The notes beneath the pieces are model-generated. The model ran no database searches and was not told where the DNA came from. It saw only the letters and a list, made by a program, of their open reading frames with translations. Below, piece after piece: positions 8,484-16,371 of a stretch of DNA of 64,000 nucleotides (positions are counted from its first letter, which is position 1; the number at the start of each line of letters is the position of its first letter). The DNA comes from Brevibacterium sp. XM4083 (GTDB taxonomy: Bacteria > Actinomycetota > Actinomycetes > Actinomycetales > Brevibacteriaceae), in NCBI RefSeq assembly GCF_006489205.2, contig NZ_VFYR02000001.1, positions 484,563 through 548,562 on the forward strand, in the 5' to 3' direction. The position numbers were made by a program, and so were the translations under genes.

Positions 8484-9233
8484 ATGCCGGCCAAAGGATC
8501 GAACTCTGTGACGAAGACGTTCGAGATGCTCGAACTACTCGGCGATTACTCCGACGGGATCAGTGCTGCGCGGGCCGCGGAGATCACGGGTTATCCGTTC
8601 AGCACCGCCTATCGACTTCTCGGGGGCCTCGTCGAATCCGGATACGCGTCGTTCGATGCGCACTCAAAGCTCTACACGCTCGGTATGGAGGTCTTCAGGC
8701 TCAGTCAGAAGGTCGCGCACCGTCGTGGACTCGACGGTGCCACGAAGGACCTTCTCCGCGACCTCACCGGTTCGACGGGCGAATCGAGCATTCTGTCCGT
8801 GCGACGGGGTGATGCGGCACTGACTGTGGTGACCGTCGACGGTCCCCAGTTCCGCACGACGACCGATCCCGGCGATCATTCGCCACTGCACACCTCGTCC
8901 CTGGGGCAGATCATGCTCGCCTACGATTCCGACCGTGATGGGTCCCTCGAGCGACTCGACCTCAGTGCTCGGACCTCGCGATCGATCACCGACCCCGGCG
9001 AACTGCGCCAGCGGCTCGACGAAGTGCGCTCACGCGGTTGGGCCGGGCAATCGGAGGAGAACGACATCGGCATGAACGCTGTTGCCGTCCCCGTCCTCGA
9101 TCTCGACGGACGGCTGCTCGCGGCACTGGCGTTGGCCGCCCCGGTCTTTCGGCGCTCACTCGACGACCTTGTCGGGTTCACACCACAGCTCACGACCACT
9201 GCGGCTGCCATCGCCGCCCGACTCCCGAGGTGA
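8484..9233 (+). CDS. IclR family transcriptional regulator
   Basis: A 249-residue regulator: winged HTH at residues 5-60 (TKTFEMLELLGDYSDGISAARAAEITGYPFSTAYRLLGGL) and an effector domain from about 75 to the end with the IclR pattern SLGQIMLAY and GWAGQSEENDIGMNAVAVPVLD. I chose the ATG at 8484 because GAGGAGGGG lies 6 nt before it; an upstream ATG at 8442 has no ribosome site. Divergent from the transporter-qsuB operon and directly followed by the shikimate dehydrogenase gene, so it most likely controls quinate/shikimate genes. The known Corynebacterium QsuR is, as I recall, LysR-type, so regulator type differs here. Confidence 0.88.
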   Translation: MPAKGSNSVTKTFEMLELLGDYSDGISAARAAEITGYPFSTAYRLLGGLVESGYASFDAHSKLYTLGMEVFRLSQKVAHRRGLDGATKDLLRDLTGSTGESSILSVRRGDAALTVVTVDGPQFRTTTDPGDHSPLHTSSLGQIMLAYDSDRDGSLERLDLSARTSRSITDPGELRQRLDEVRSRGWAGQSEENDIGMNAVAVPVLDLDGRLLAALALAAPVFRRSLDDLVGFTPQLTTTAAAIAARLPR

Positions 9234-9235
9234 CC

Positions 9236-10099
9236 ATGTCCCTGCCTGCCGCAACCCCAGTCCGCTCCCTCCTGCTCGGCCTCATCGGCGACGGCATCAC
9301 CGCGTCGCGGACACCGCGCATGCACGAACTCGAAGGGGCTCGACTGGGGATTCCGACCATCTACCGTGCTATCGACACAGCCCAACCCGCCGTCGCCTCG
9401 GCGTCTCTCGAGGATCTCCTCACCGCGGCGATCCGCCTCGGATTCGACGGGCTCAACATCACCCACCCGTTCAAACAGGAGGTGATCAGTCTTCTCGATG
9501 AGGTGTCCGATGAGGCGCGGAGGATCGGGTCGGTCAACACCGTCGTCATCGACCGCGACCGTCGCACCCACGGCCACAACACCGATGTGACCGGTTTCGC
9601 CCGCGGATTCGATGCGGGCCTGGCGGGAGCCGACCGAAGGTGCGTCGTGCAGATCGGGGCCGGTGGTGCCGGGAGGGCGGTCGCCTTCGCGCTGGCAGCG
9701 GCGGGAGTCGGCGAACTCGTCATCGCCGATGTCAGCGAGGAGCGGGCGCGGGCTCTGGCCGCGGACATCGGCGACGCTGTGCGGGTCGTCGCCCTCGGTG
9801 AGATCGGGCCCGCTCTGTCGGACGCTGACGGACTGGTCAACGCCACCCCGGTGGGAATGCGAGCCCACCCAGGCAGTCCAGTGGACGCGGCACTGCTGCG
9901 GCCGGAGCTGTGGGTCGCCGATGTCGTCTACCTCCCGTTGGAGACTCAGCTCCTGAGGGACGCCCGGGCGATCGGCTGCCGCACTCTCGACGGGTCGGGC
10001 ATGGCGGTGAATCAGGCTGTCGACGCCTTCGCACTGTTCAGCGGCACGACCGCAGACCCGCAGCGAATGCGGGAGACGTTCCTCAGCCTCGGGCCGTGA
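9236..10099 (+). CDS. qsuD: Shikimate/quinate dehydrogenase, AroE family, NAD-type
   Basis: A 287-residue AroE-fold enzyme that oxidises shikimate to 3-dehydroshikimate and/or quinate to 3-dehydroquinate. The catalytic pair is Lys80 (NITHPFKQ) and Asp117 (GHNTDVTGF). The nucleotide site is GAGGAGRA at 141-148, followed at the end of the second strand by Asp165 (IADVSEER); an acidic residue there favours NAD, whereas biosynthetic AroE has the NADP-binding NRT. The substrate loop reads ITASRTP, not the SxS of biosynthetic AroE. These points and the qsu context make it the catabolic enzyme. It begins 2 bp after the iclR stop, with GAGG 5 nt upstream. No dehydroquinate dehydratase is in the cluster. 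Confidence 0.88.
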   Translation: MSLPAATPVRSLLLGLIGDGITASRTPRMHELEGARLGIPTIYRAIDTAQPAVASASLEDLLTAAIRLGFDGLNITHPFKQEVISLLDEVSDEARRIGSVNTVVIDRDRRTHGHNTDVTGFARGFDAGLAGADRRCVVQIGAGGAGRAVAFALAAAGVGELVIADVSEERARALAADIGDAVRVVALGEIGPALSDADGLVNATPVGMRAHPGSPVDAALLRPELWVADVVYLPLETQLLRDARAIGCRTLDGSGMAVNQAVDAFALFSGTTADPQRMRETFLSLGP

Positions 10100-10105
10100 G
10101 CCGGC

Positions 10106-10933
10106 TCAGTCCTGCGACTTCGCCTTGCGGTTCTCCTTGATGACGGCGAAGACGAAGATGCCGGCGATGAGCGCCAAGGTCACCCACAGTGAGTACTTGT
10201 CGATGACGGAGAGCACGGAGACGGCCGCCTCGCCGAGCTGATAGCCGAGGATCGTCCAGATGAGCGTGAAGATCAGGCACCCGAGGAAGTCGGCGATGAG
10301 GAACAGCGACAGCCGCATCCTCGTCCATCCGGCGACGATGTAGACGAGGGTGCCCGGCACGCCGGGGCAGCGGGCGATCATCGTCATGAGGAAGAGCGCC
10401 CAACTGGGAATCGAGCGCAGGCGCTCGATGCGGGCCAGCTGGCGATCGTTCTGTGCGAAGAGACGGAGCACGCCGTCGGCCCACCGACGACCGGCGAGCC
10501 AGAACGCCCAGTTGAACTTCACCATCCCGACGAACCCGGCGACGATGACGAGCCACAGCGGGATCTCCCCGACGGCGGCATAGGCTCCGGCGGCGACGAT
10601 CGCAGTCTTCGCGCCGTTGATGAACTCCTGGAGAACGGGTGCGTTGACGAGCATCCACGGCCGCAGCGGCAGCAGAGCGAGGTAGATGACGGGCACGCCG
10701 ATGATGATGAAGAGGAGGATCTTGTCGAGCGGCTTGGCCTTGCCCTGCCACGGTGTGATCGCCGCCCACGGGTTCTCCTTGCGGGCGTCCTCAGCGTCCG
10801 GGGCCTGCGCCTCAGAAGTCCGTGCCTCCGACTCCTGCGTCTCGGATTCGGGAGTCGCCGCTGCCTGGGACCCTGCGGCGGGGTCGGGATCCGGTCGGGC
10901 GAGTTCGTCGTCGGGACGGCGTTCTTCGCTGAT
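10106..10933 (-). CDS. DedA family membrane protein, apparent ATC start
   Basis: The core (LLPLRPWMLV, the VRRxxGx-like LAGRRWADG loop, ARCPGVPGTLVYIVAGWTRM and the C-terminal IWTILGYQLG) matches DedA/SNARE-associated membrane proteins, which move lipids such as undecaprenyl phosphate. The open frame continues 79 codons upstream of the first GTG (10696) through a Pro/Glu/Asp-rich hydrophilic segment and the first membrane helix (KILLFIIIGVPVIYLALLPL). Starting at 10696 would cut that helix in half. In this stretch there is no ATG, GTG, TTG or CTG codon, but an ATC codon at 10931-10933 sits 5 nt after AGGAG (10939-10943) and would give a 275-residue protein starting MSEERRP. The ATC may be a rare AUC start or a base error for ATG. 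Convergent with aroE. Confidence 0.75.
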   Translation of the reverse strand: MSEERRPDDELARPDPDPAAGSQAAATPESETQESEARTSEAQAPDAEDARKENPWAAITPWQGKAKPLDKILLFIIIGVPVIYLALLPLRPWMLVNAPVLQEFINGAKTAIVAAGAYAAVGEIPLWLVIVAGFVGMVKFNWAFWLAGRRWADGVLRLFAQNDRQLARIERLRSIPSWALFLMTMIARCPGVPGTLVYIVAGWTRMRLSLFLIADFLGCLIFTLIWTILGYQLGEAAVSVLSVIDKYSLWVTLALIAGIFVFAVIKENRKAKSQD

Positions 10934-11098
10934 GGGGACTCCTCGGTGAGGCTCGATTCGGGGCGTTCTCAGTATCGCACGCCCGTCAGCTGCGCGCCTA
11001 AGGCCTGCGCGCCTGAGACGATGAACTCGGGCTGACTAAGAAGACTCTCATTGCCGATCGCTCGACAAAGCGCGTGCGCCTTCGGCAGGGTTGATGGT

Positions 11099-11581
11099 GT
11101 GGGGAAGCAATCGAGTGTGCTCAGCGCGGTCGTCACCGGACTCGTCGTCGTCCTGGCCGGTCTCGCGTTCATCATCGTGCGCAGCACCGGCCAGTCCGAG
11201 ACCCCCGACCTCACCCCGATCCAGGTCTCGCCGAACTCTGCGGAGTCTGCTTCTCCCGGTGGTGCGGCAGCAGCCGAAGGCGACCCGGACACCTCCGCCG
11301 ATGACGGCACTGGATCCCGCGGAGGCGCCGACAACGGTGGGAGCACCGCAGCCGGTGGCGACAATGCCGACCGCAGCGGCGCCGACGGCGGGGGCGGCAG
11401 TTCGGGCAGCAGCGGCACCGGCAGCGGCTCCGGACAGATCGAGCATTCGTACGAACCCGCTCCCAACCCGCCGCGCGAAGTCCCCGCAGACGGCGACGAC
11501 GACGATGACGACGCCGGCGACGATGACGACGATGATGACGACGATGATGACGATGACGGCGGTGACGATGACGACGACTGA
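11099..11581 (+). CDS. Single-pass membrane protein with Gly/Ser-rich region and poly-aspartate tail
   Basis: A 160-residue protein of unknown function. After a short basic N-terminus, residues 6-30 (SVLSAVVTGLVVVLAGLAFIIV) form one membrane helix followed by Arg. The rest is disordered: Ser/Ala/Gly/Asp-rich to residue 115, GQIEHSYEP, a Pro turn, then about 30 residues that are almost only Asp with a few Gly and Ala. The likely topology puts this acidic tail outside, where it could bind Ca2+ or Mg2+ or contact the wall; that is inference. I chose the GTG at 11099 (AGGG eight bases upstream). The 3' end overlaps the sensor kinase gene, so it is probably co-transcribed and translationally coupled with the two-component system. 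Confidence 0.6.
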   Translation: MGKQSSVLSAVVTGLVVVLAGLAFIIVRSTGQSETPDLTPIQVSPNSAESASPGGAAAAEGDPDTSADDGTGSRGGADNGGSTAAGGDNADRSGADGGGGSSGSSGTGSGSGQIEHSYEPAPNPPREVPADGDDDDDDAGDDDDDDDDDDDDDGGDDDDD

Positions 11582-13010
11582 TCGTCGCATCCGACTCACC
11601 GTCGAGAACCGACTGACGATCGCCGTCTCCGTCCTCTCCGTCCTCGCCCTGACGATCGTCGGCGTGGTGCTCTACTCCGTCGAGTCGAACAACGTCTCGA
11701 ACCGGATCTCCGGGTCGATGAATCAGGAAGTCGCGGAGATGCGGTCGTTTGCGAAGACCGGCGTCGACCCCGAGACCGGTCAGCCGTTCACCTCGGTGGA
11801 CCAGATGCTCAGCCAGTTCCTCGCCCAGAACCAGCCGGACTCCTACGAATCGCTCTTCGCCTACCTCAGCGACGGTCGCGTCCTCTACCAGGGCGAACCG
11901 GACACCCTCCTCGGCGGCTCTCAGGCTCTCGAGGACGCGGTGGCACGCGTTGCGGCCGACGGTGGGGAGATCGAACTGCAGCTCGAGGGCAATGACTACG
12001 AAGGCTACGTCCTCCCCGTCTCAGCGGTCGCCTCGGCGAACGACGCAGCAGGTGCCACGCCGCCGCCGACGAGCGAACACGGCTCCTTCGTCGTCGTCCA
12101 CAACGTCACCGCCAGCCGCGCCGACCTCATCCAGTTCATGCAGATCTACGTCATCGTCGCGCTGCTGGCCGCCCTCATCATCTCCGGGATCTCCTCCGTG
12201 CTCGCCCGCCGCCTCCTCTCACCGGTGACCCAGCTGCGTCAGACCGCACAGTCGATCTCCGGCGGCGACCTGAGCAACCGGCTCGAGACGCGCGGCAGCG
12301 ACGACATCGCCGAACTCGGACGCACCTTCAACGCGATGCTCGATCGGCTCGAATCCGCCTTCGAGACCCAGCGCCGCTTCCTCGACGACGTCGGCCACGA
12401 ACTGCGCACCCCGCTGACGATCCTCAGCGGGCACCTCGAGACGATGAACTCCGAGGACGTCGCCGATGTCGACGAGACCCGTGCGCTCCTGCTCGATGAG
12501 ACCGACAGGATGACGCGCCTCGTCGAGGAGCTCCTCGTCCTCGCCCGGTCACGCCGTCCCGACTTCGTCCGCCCCGAATCCGTCGACGTCTCCGCGCTCC
12601 TCCACGGGGTGCTCGCGAAGGCGACCGGGCTCGGACCCCGGAACTGGCAGGTCGAGATCACCGACCTCCCGGTCCTCACCGCCGACCGCCAGCGCCTGAC
12701 CCAGGCGCTCCTCCAACTCGCCGCGAACGCCGTCGACCACACCGAGACCGGCCAGACGATCACGTTCGGTGCCTCCGAGGACGCCACCGCCGTCCACCTC
12801 TGGGTCCGCGACGACGGTGAGGGCGTGCCCGCCGAGATCGCCGACGAGATCTTCGACCGCTTCAACCGCGGCACCTCCGACGGCGACGGGTTCGGGCTCG
12901 GTCTCTCCATCGTCGAGGCGATAGCCCGCGCCCACGGTGGGACCGTCACCCTCGACCCCACCGAGGTGGGAGCCCAATTCCGTCTCACCCTGCCGAAAGG
13001 ACGCCAGTGA
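11568..13010 (+). CDS. Sensor histidine kinase (HAMP-HisKA-HATPase)
   Basis: A 480-residue kinase. TM1 is at about residues 15-38 (LTIAVSVLSVLALTIVGVVLY), an extracytoplasmic sensor region runs to about 185, TM2 at 188-208 (IYVIVALLAALIISGISSVL), then a HAMP domain. The phosphoacceptor is His277 in DDVGHELRTP. The ATPase domain shows an N-box (LAANAVDHT), G1 (DDGEGVP) and G2 (GFGLGLSIV). The ATG at 11568 lies inside the poly-Asp gene, 14 bp before its stop; an in-frame ATG at 11553 is the alternative. Gene order is kinase then regulator, with a 4-bp overlap. The signal is unknown; the co-transcribed acidic protein and the glycan genes downstream suggest cell-envelope or divalent-cation sensing. 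Confidence 0.88.
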   Translation: MTTTDRRIRLTVENRLTIAVSVLSVLALTIVGVVLYSVESNNVSNRISGSMNQEVAEMRSFAKTGVDPETGQPFTSVDQMLSQFLAQNQPDSYESLFAYLSDGRVLYQGEPDTLLGGSQALEDAVARVAADGGEIELQLEGNDYEGYVLPVSAVASANDAAGATPPPTSEHGSFVVVHNVTASRADLIQFMQIYVIVALLAALIISGISSVLARRLLSPVTQLRQTAQSISGGDLSNRLETRGSDDIAELGRTFNAMLDRLESAFETQRRFLDDVGHELRTPLTILSGHLETMNSEDVADVDETRALLLDETDRMTRLVEELLVLARSRRPDFVRPESVDVSALLHGVLAKATGLGPRNWQVEITDLPVLTADRQRLTQALLQLAANAVDHTETGQTITFGASEDATAVHLWVRDDGEGVPAEIADEIFDRFNRGTSDGDGFGLGLSIVEAIARAHGGTVTLDPTEVGAQFRLTLPKGRQ

Positions 13011-13666
13011 AGAGAATCCTCGTCGTCGAAGACGAAGCGCGCATCTCCTCCTTCATCGCCAAGGGGCTCGGCGCCGCCGGCTTCAGCACGGAGATCGCCG
13101 CCGACGGTCTCACCGGACGCGACCTCGCGATCACCGGGGACTTCGACCTCCTCGTCCTCGACATCGGCCTGCCCCGACTCGACGGCTTCAGCGTCCTCGA
13201 GCAGCTGCGCGACCAGCGCCCCACGCTGCCCGTCCTCGTCCTCACCGCCCGCGACAACGCCGAGGACACGATCTACGCCCTCGAATCCGGGGCGGTGGAC
13301 TACATGATCAAACCCTTCCGCTTCGGGGAGCTGCTCGCCCGGATCCGGCTGCGCCTCAAGGAGACCGTGCAGGAGGCGCCGACGACCGAGCTCGTGCGCG
13401 GGGACGTGCGCATCGACCTGCTCAGCCGGCAGGTCTGGGTGCGCGAGCGCGTCGTCGACCTCTCCGCCCGCGAACTCTCACTCGCGGAGATCCTGTTGAA
13501 GAACCGCGGCAACGTCCTCTCCCGCGAACAGCTCCTCTCCCATGTGTGGGGTTTCGACTTCGACCCCGGCTCCAACGTCGTCGACGTCTACGTCGGCTAC
13601 CTGCGCAAGAAGCTCGGCTCCGACTTCGTCACCACCGTCCGAGGTTTCGGCTACCGCGTCGACTGA
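13007..13666 (+). CDS. OmpR/PhoB family response regulator
   Basis: A 219-residue regulator. The receiver domain has the acidic pair Glu8/Asp9 (VVEDEARI), phospho-acceptor Asp52 (LVLDIGLP), Thr80 and Lys102 (MIKPF). The C-terminal winged HTH has RQVWVRERVVDLSARELSLAEILLKNRGNVLSREQLLSHVW and ends with the wing FVTTVRGFGYRVD. The GTG start overlaps the kinase stop (GTGA), so both proteins are made in step. It very likely controls its own promoter region or the operon beginning at 13818, where direct repeats of the right spacing occur. Confidence 0.93.
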   Translation: MKRILVVEDEARISSFIAKGLGAAGFSTEIAADGLTGRDLAITGDFDLLVLDIGLPRLDGFSVLEQLRDQRPTLPVLVLTARDNAEDTIYALESGAVDYMIKPFRFGELLARIRLRLKETVQEAPTTELVRGDVRIDLLSRQVWVRERVVDLSARELSLAEILLKNRGNVLSREQLLSHVWGFDFDPGSNVVDVYVGYLRKKLGSDFVTTVRGFGYRVD

Positions 13667-13766
13667 TCGGCACCGCGGCACCACGCCGTACGCCGGAAAC
13701 AAGGCACCTGACCTCAACGTTCGGCCTTTTCAGGCCTCCCACCTCGGCGAACGTTCCTAAGACGGT

Positions 13767-13795
13767 TCTCATCTGCATCTCATCTCGGCCTTAAT
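13767..13795 (+). promoter_or_regulatory. 11-bp-spaced direct repeats, candidate response-regulator site
   Basis: TCTCATC occurs at 13767-13773 and again at 13778-13784, exactly 11 bp apart, with a weaker third half-site (TTAATC) about one turn further. OmpR-family regulators bind tandem half-sites at this spacing. The block lies 33-51 bp before the first glycosyltransferase gene and 100 bp after the response regulator gene. The rest of the 151-bp gap shows nothing else. Confidence 0.4.
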
Positions 13796-13817
13796 CTCGG
13801 CGACGAAGCTGGGAACC

Positions 13818-15047
13818 ATGACAGACAACCTGAGAATCGCGCTCTTCTCCCATGACTCACTGGGACTCGGGCACCTCCGCCGCAATCGCGCGCTCGCCTT
13901 CGCGCTCGCCGCACAGCTGCCCGAGCGCACCGGGCGTCCCGTCAGCGGACTCCTCATCGCCGGCAGTCCGGAGGCCGCCCGCTTCGACCTGCCCACCGGC
14001 TGGGACTGGGTCATCCTCCCCGGCGTCACGCCGGCCCCCGGCGGCTATGCGCCGCGGGCGCTCGCGGCGACGATGGACGGCCTGCGCAGTCTGCGGTCGG
14101 CGGCGATCACCGCCGTCCTCGACCAGCAGCAGCCCGACCTCTTCATCGTCGACCGGCACCCCTTCGGCGTCGACGGGGAGCTCGCCGAGGTGATCGACCA
14201 TGTCCGCGCCCGCGGCACCCGCACCGTGCTCGGCCTCCGCGAGGTCCTCGACACCCCCTCCGTCATCGCCGCCGAGTGGGATCGAGTCGGCGGCCCCGGC
14301 AGCGTCGCCGCGGCCTTCGACGAAGTCTGGGTCTACGGCGACGCGGCCGTCTACGACCCCCGCGCCACCGGGGAGGTCCCCGCCGAACTCGCCGAGATCG
14401 CGACGCTCACCGGCTACCTCGCACTCGCCCGGCAGGAGGCCGCGGCACTCGCCGCACTGCCCGCCGCTGACGAGCCCTTCGTCCTCACCTGCCTCGGCGG
14501 AGGCTCCGACGGGGCGGCGCTCGCCGAACGCGCGATCGCCGCGACCCCGCCGCCCGGGCACACCCACCTCGTCGTCGTCGGTCCGCAGATGGACCTGCCC
14601 GAGGTCGAGCGACTGCGCGACCTCGCCCGCCCGGACACGCAGATCCTCCGGCACACCGCCGACATGCCCGGGCTCATCGCCCGCGCCGCGGCACTCGTGT
14701 GCATGGGCGGCTACAACACGCTCTCGGAGGTCATGGCCACCCGCACCCCCGCGCTCGTCGTCCCCCGGGTCGGCCACCGCGAGGAGCAGCCCCGGCGAGC
14801 CTCGGCGCTCGCCGCCGCCGGAGCCCTCGACACCTGCGGCCTGAGCGAGGCGACGCCGGAGTTCCTCACCTCATGGTTCGCCGGCCGCGCCGGGACGCAG
14901 TCGTCCCGGGACCACATCGACCGCGACGGCCTGCGCACCGTGGCCGCCCTCGCCGCCGAACTCATCGACGCCGCCGACGTGCCCGCCGTCTCCGCGCTCG
15001 CCCACTCCCGTCCGAGGCTGACCGAGGAGGTCCGCTGTGCCGTCTGA
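13818..15047 (+). CDS. MurG-like glycosyltransferase (GT-B fold, GT28 C-domain type)
   Basis: A 409-residue soluble protein with a GT-B fold. The N-terminal domain opens with ALFSHDSLGLGHLRRNRALA, matching the Gly-rich/His loop of MurG-type enzymes. The C-terminal nucleotide-sugar domain has VLTCLGGGSDG, ILRHTADMPGLIARAAALVCMGGYNTLSEVMA and the acceptor-side LVVPRVGHREEQPRRA, the typical GGxNTxxE site for a nucleotide sugar. Sugar and acceptor are unknown. First gene of a five-gene overlapping run that also includes two GT4 enzymes, an ABC exporter and a kinase-like protein. It is not murG itself, since no cell-division genes are near. The ATG follows GGGAA. Confidence 0.82.
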   Translation: MTDNLRIALFSHDSLGLGHLRRNRALAFALAAQLPERTGRPVSGLLIAGSPEAARFDLPTGWDWVILPGVTPAPGGYAPRALAATMDGLRSLRSAAITAVLDQQQPDLFIVDRHPFGVDGELAEVIDHVRARGTRTVLGLREVLDTPSVIAAEWDRVGGPGSVAAAFDEVWVYGDAAVYDPRATGEVPAELAEIATLTGYLALARQEAAALAALPAADEPFVLTCLGGGSDGAALAERAIAATPPPGHTHLVVVGPQMDLPEVERLRDLARPDTQILRHTADMPGLIARAAALVCMGGYNTLSEVMATRTPALVVPRVGHREEQPRRASALAAAGALDTCGLSEATPEFLTSWFAGRAGTQSSRDHIDRDGLRTVAALAAELIDAADVPAVSALAHSRPRLTEEVRCAV

Positions 15048-16371
15048 GACCGCCCTGTCCGTGGCGAGCCCCCGCAGGCGCGTGGGCTACGTCCTCAAGA
15101 TGTACCCCCGCTTCTCCGAGACGTTCATCGTCTCCGAGATCCTCGCCCGCGAGGCCGCCGGAGAGGACATCGTCATCTTCTCGCTGCGTCCCTGCACCGA
15201 TGCGCGCTTCCATCCGGAGCTCGCCCGCGTCAAGGCCCCCGTCATCCACGTCGGACGGTCCTCGAGCGCACGCGGCTTCTGGGAGGTCTGGCAGGAGGCG
15301 ACGACGGTTCCCGACATCGCCGCCGCTGCCGCCGACCACCTCGGCGAGCTCCTCGCCCTCGACCACGACGACGCGGGTCAGGCGCTCACTGTCGCCCGGC
15401 TCGCCCGCGAGCACGGGGTCACGCACCTGCACGCGCACTTCGCCTCGGTGTCGACGACGGTGGCCCGCGCCGCCTCCCAGCTCAGCGGCATCCCGTACTC
15501 GTTCACGACGCACGCGAAGGACATCTTCCACAACAGCGTCGAGGTCTCCGACCTCGCCCGCAAGACCGCGGCCGCCGACCACGTCATCGCGATCAGCGAC
15601 TTCAATCGGGACTATCTCGCCCGGACCCTCGGCCCCGAGCTCGCCGAGCGGATCACCGTCGTGCGCAACGGCCTCGAACTCGACCGCTTCCCGTACCGGC
15701 CGCACCGGGAGCCGGCGGAAGTCCCCGCGCTGCTCGCCGTCGGCCGCCTCGTCGAGAAGAAGGGCTTCGGCCATCTCCTCTCCGCGCTCGCCGTCCTCCG
15801 CGACACGGGGCTGCCGGTCCGGCTCGACCTCGTCGGCACCGGCCCGCTCGAGGCCGACCTCGCCGCTCAGGTGCGCACTCTCGGACTCGACGATGTCGTG
15901 ACCCTGCACGGAGCCCTGACCCAGCAGGAGGTGCGGGAGATGTTCGACACCCACGACGTCCTCGTCGCCCCCTTCGTCGACGGCTCCGACGGCAACGTCG
16001 ACGGGCTGCCGACCGTCCTCCTCGAGGGCATGGCCGCCGGCATCCCGTGTGTGGCCGGCACGGTCACCGCGGTGCCCGAGATCGTCATCGACGGACAGAC
16101 CGGGTGGCTCGTCGACGGGGCCGATCCGACAGCGATCGCCGCCGCCGTCGCCGAGGTGGTCCGGCGGGCCGTCGGCGACCCCGCCTCGCTGACCTCCGTC
16201 ACCGACGCCGCGCGGGCGCGCGTGTGCGCCCTCCACGACTCCCGTGTCCAGGCCGCCGAGCTGGCCGCCCTCATCGGCAGGGCCGAGGTGCCCGTCGCCG
16301 CGGCGTCGGCAGCCAGCAGCGGCGGTGCCCCCGACGGCGACACCCTCGATGCCTGGGAGCGTGCCTCATGA
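15037..16371 (+). CDS. GT4 family glycosyltransferase
   Basis: A 444-residue GT-B glycosyltransferase of the WsaF/ExoL-like GT4 group. N-terminal VGYVLKMYPRFSETFIVSEI is the usual opening for this subfamily (export-linked polysaccharide glycosyltransferases). The C-terminal domain has AVGRLVEKKGFGHLLSAL, VGTGP, VTLHGAL and the EX7E-type catalytic segment DGLPTVLLEGMAAGIPCVAGTV. The GTG start overlaps the previous gene by 11 bp, with GAGGAGG 6 nt upstream. The C-terminal 25 residues are Ala/Ser/Gly-rich. It should transfer a hexose from a nucleotide donor on the cytoplasmic side. Confidence 0.88.
   Translation: MPSETALSVASPRRRVGYVLKMYPRFSETFIVSEILAREAAGEDIVIFSLRPCTDARFHPELARVKAPVIHVGRSSSARGFWEVWQEATTVPDIAAAAADHLGELLALDHDDAGQALTVARLAREHGVTHLHAHFASVSTTVARAASQLSGIPYSFTTHAKDIFHNSVEVSDLARKTAAADHVIAISDFNRDYLARTLGPELAERITVVRNGLELDRFPYRPHREPAEVPALLAVGRLVEKKGFGHLLSALAVLRDTGLPVRLDLVGTGPLEADLAAQVRTLGLDDVVTLHGALTQQEVREMFDTHDVLVAPFVDGSDGNVDGLPTVLLEGMAAGIPCVAGTVTAVPEIVIDGQTGWLVDGADPTAIAAAVAEVVRRAVGDPASLTSVTDAARARVCALHDSRVQAAELAALIGRAEVPVAAASAASSGGAPDGDTLDAWERAS

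Noticed and set aside
11091-13010. 639-codon reading of the sensor kinase frame from 11091
   Set aside because: The first 150 codons read through the poly-Asp gene in a different frame and give Ser/Arg/Thr-rich noise; the kinase starts near 11568.
14962-16236. Long minus-strand ORFs opposite the glycosyltransferase, ABC and kinase genes (also 15867-17495, 17969-19207, 20277-21782)
   Set aside because: High GC opens the antisense frame; the translations are Arg/Gly/Asp-rich with no domain, while the plus strand encodes clear families.
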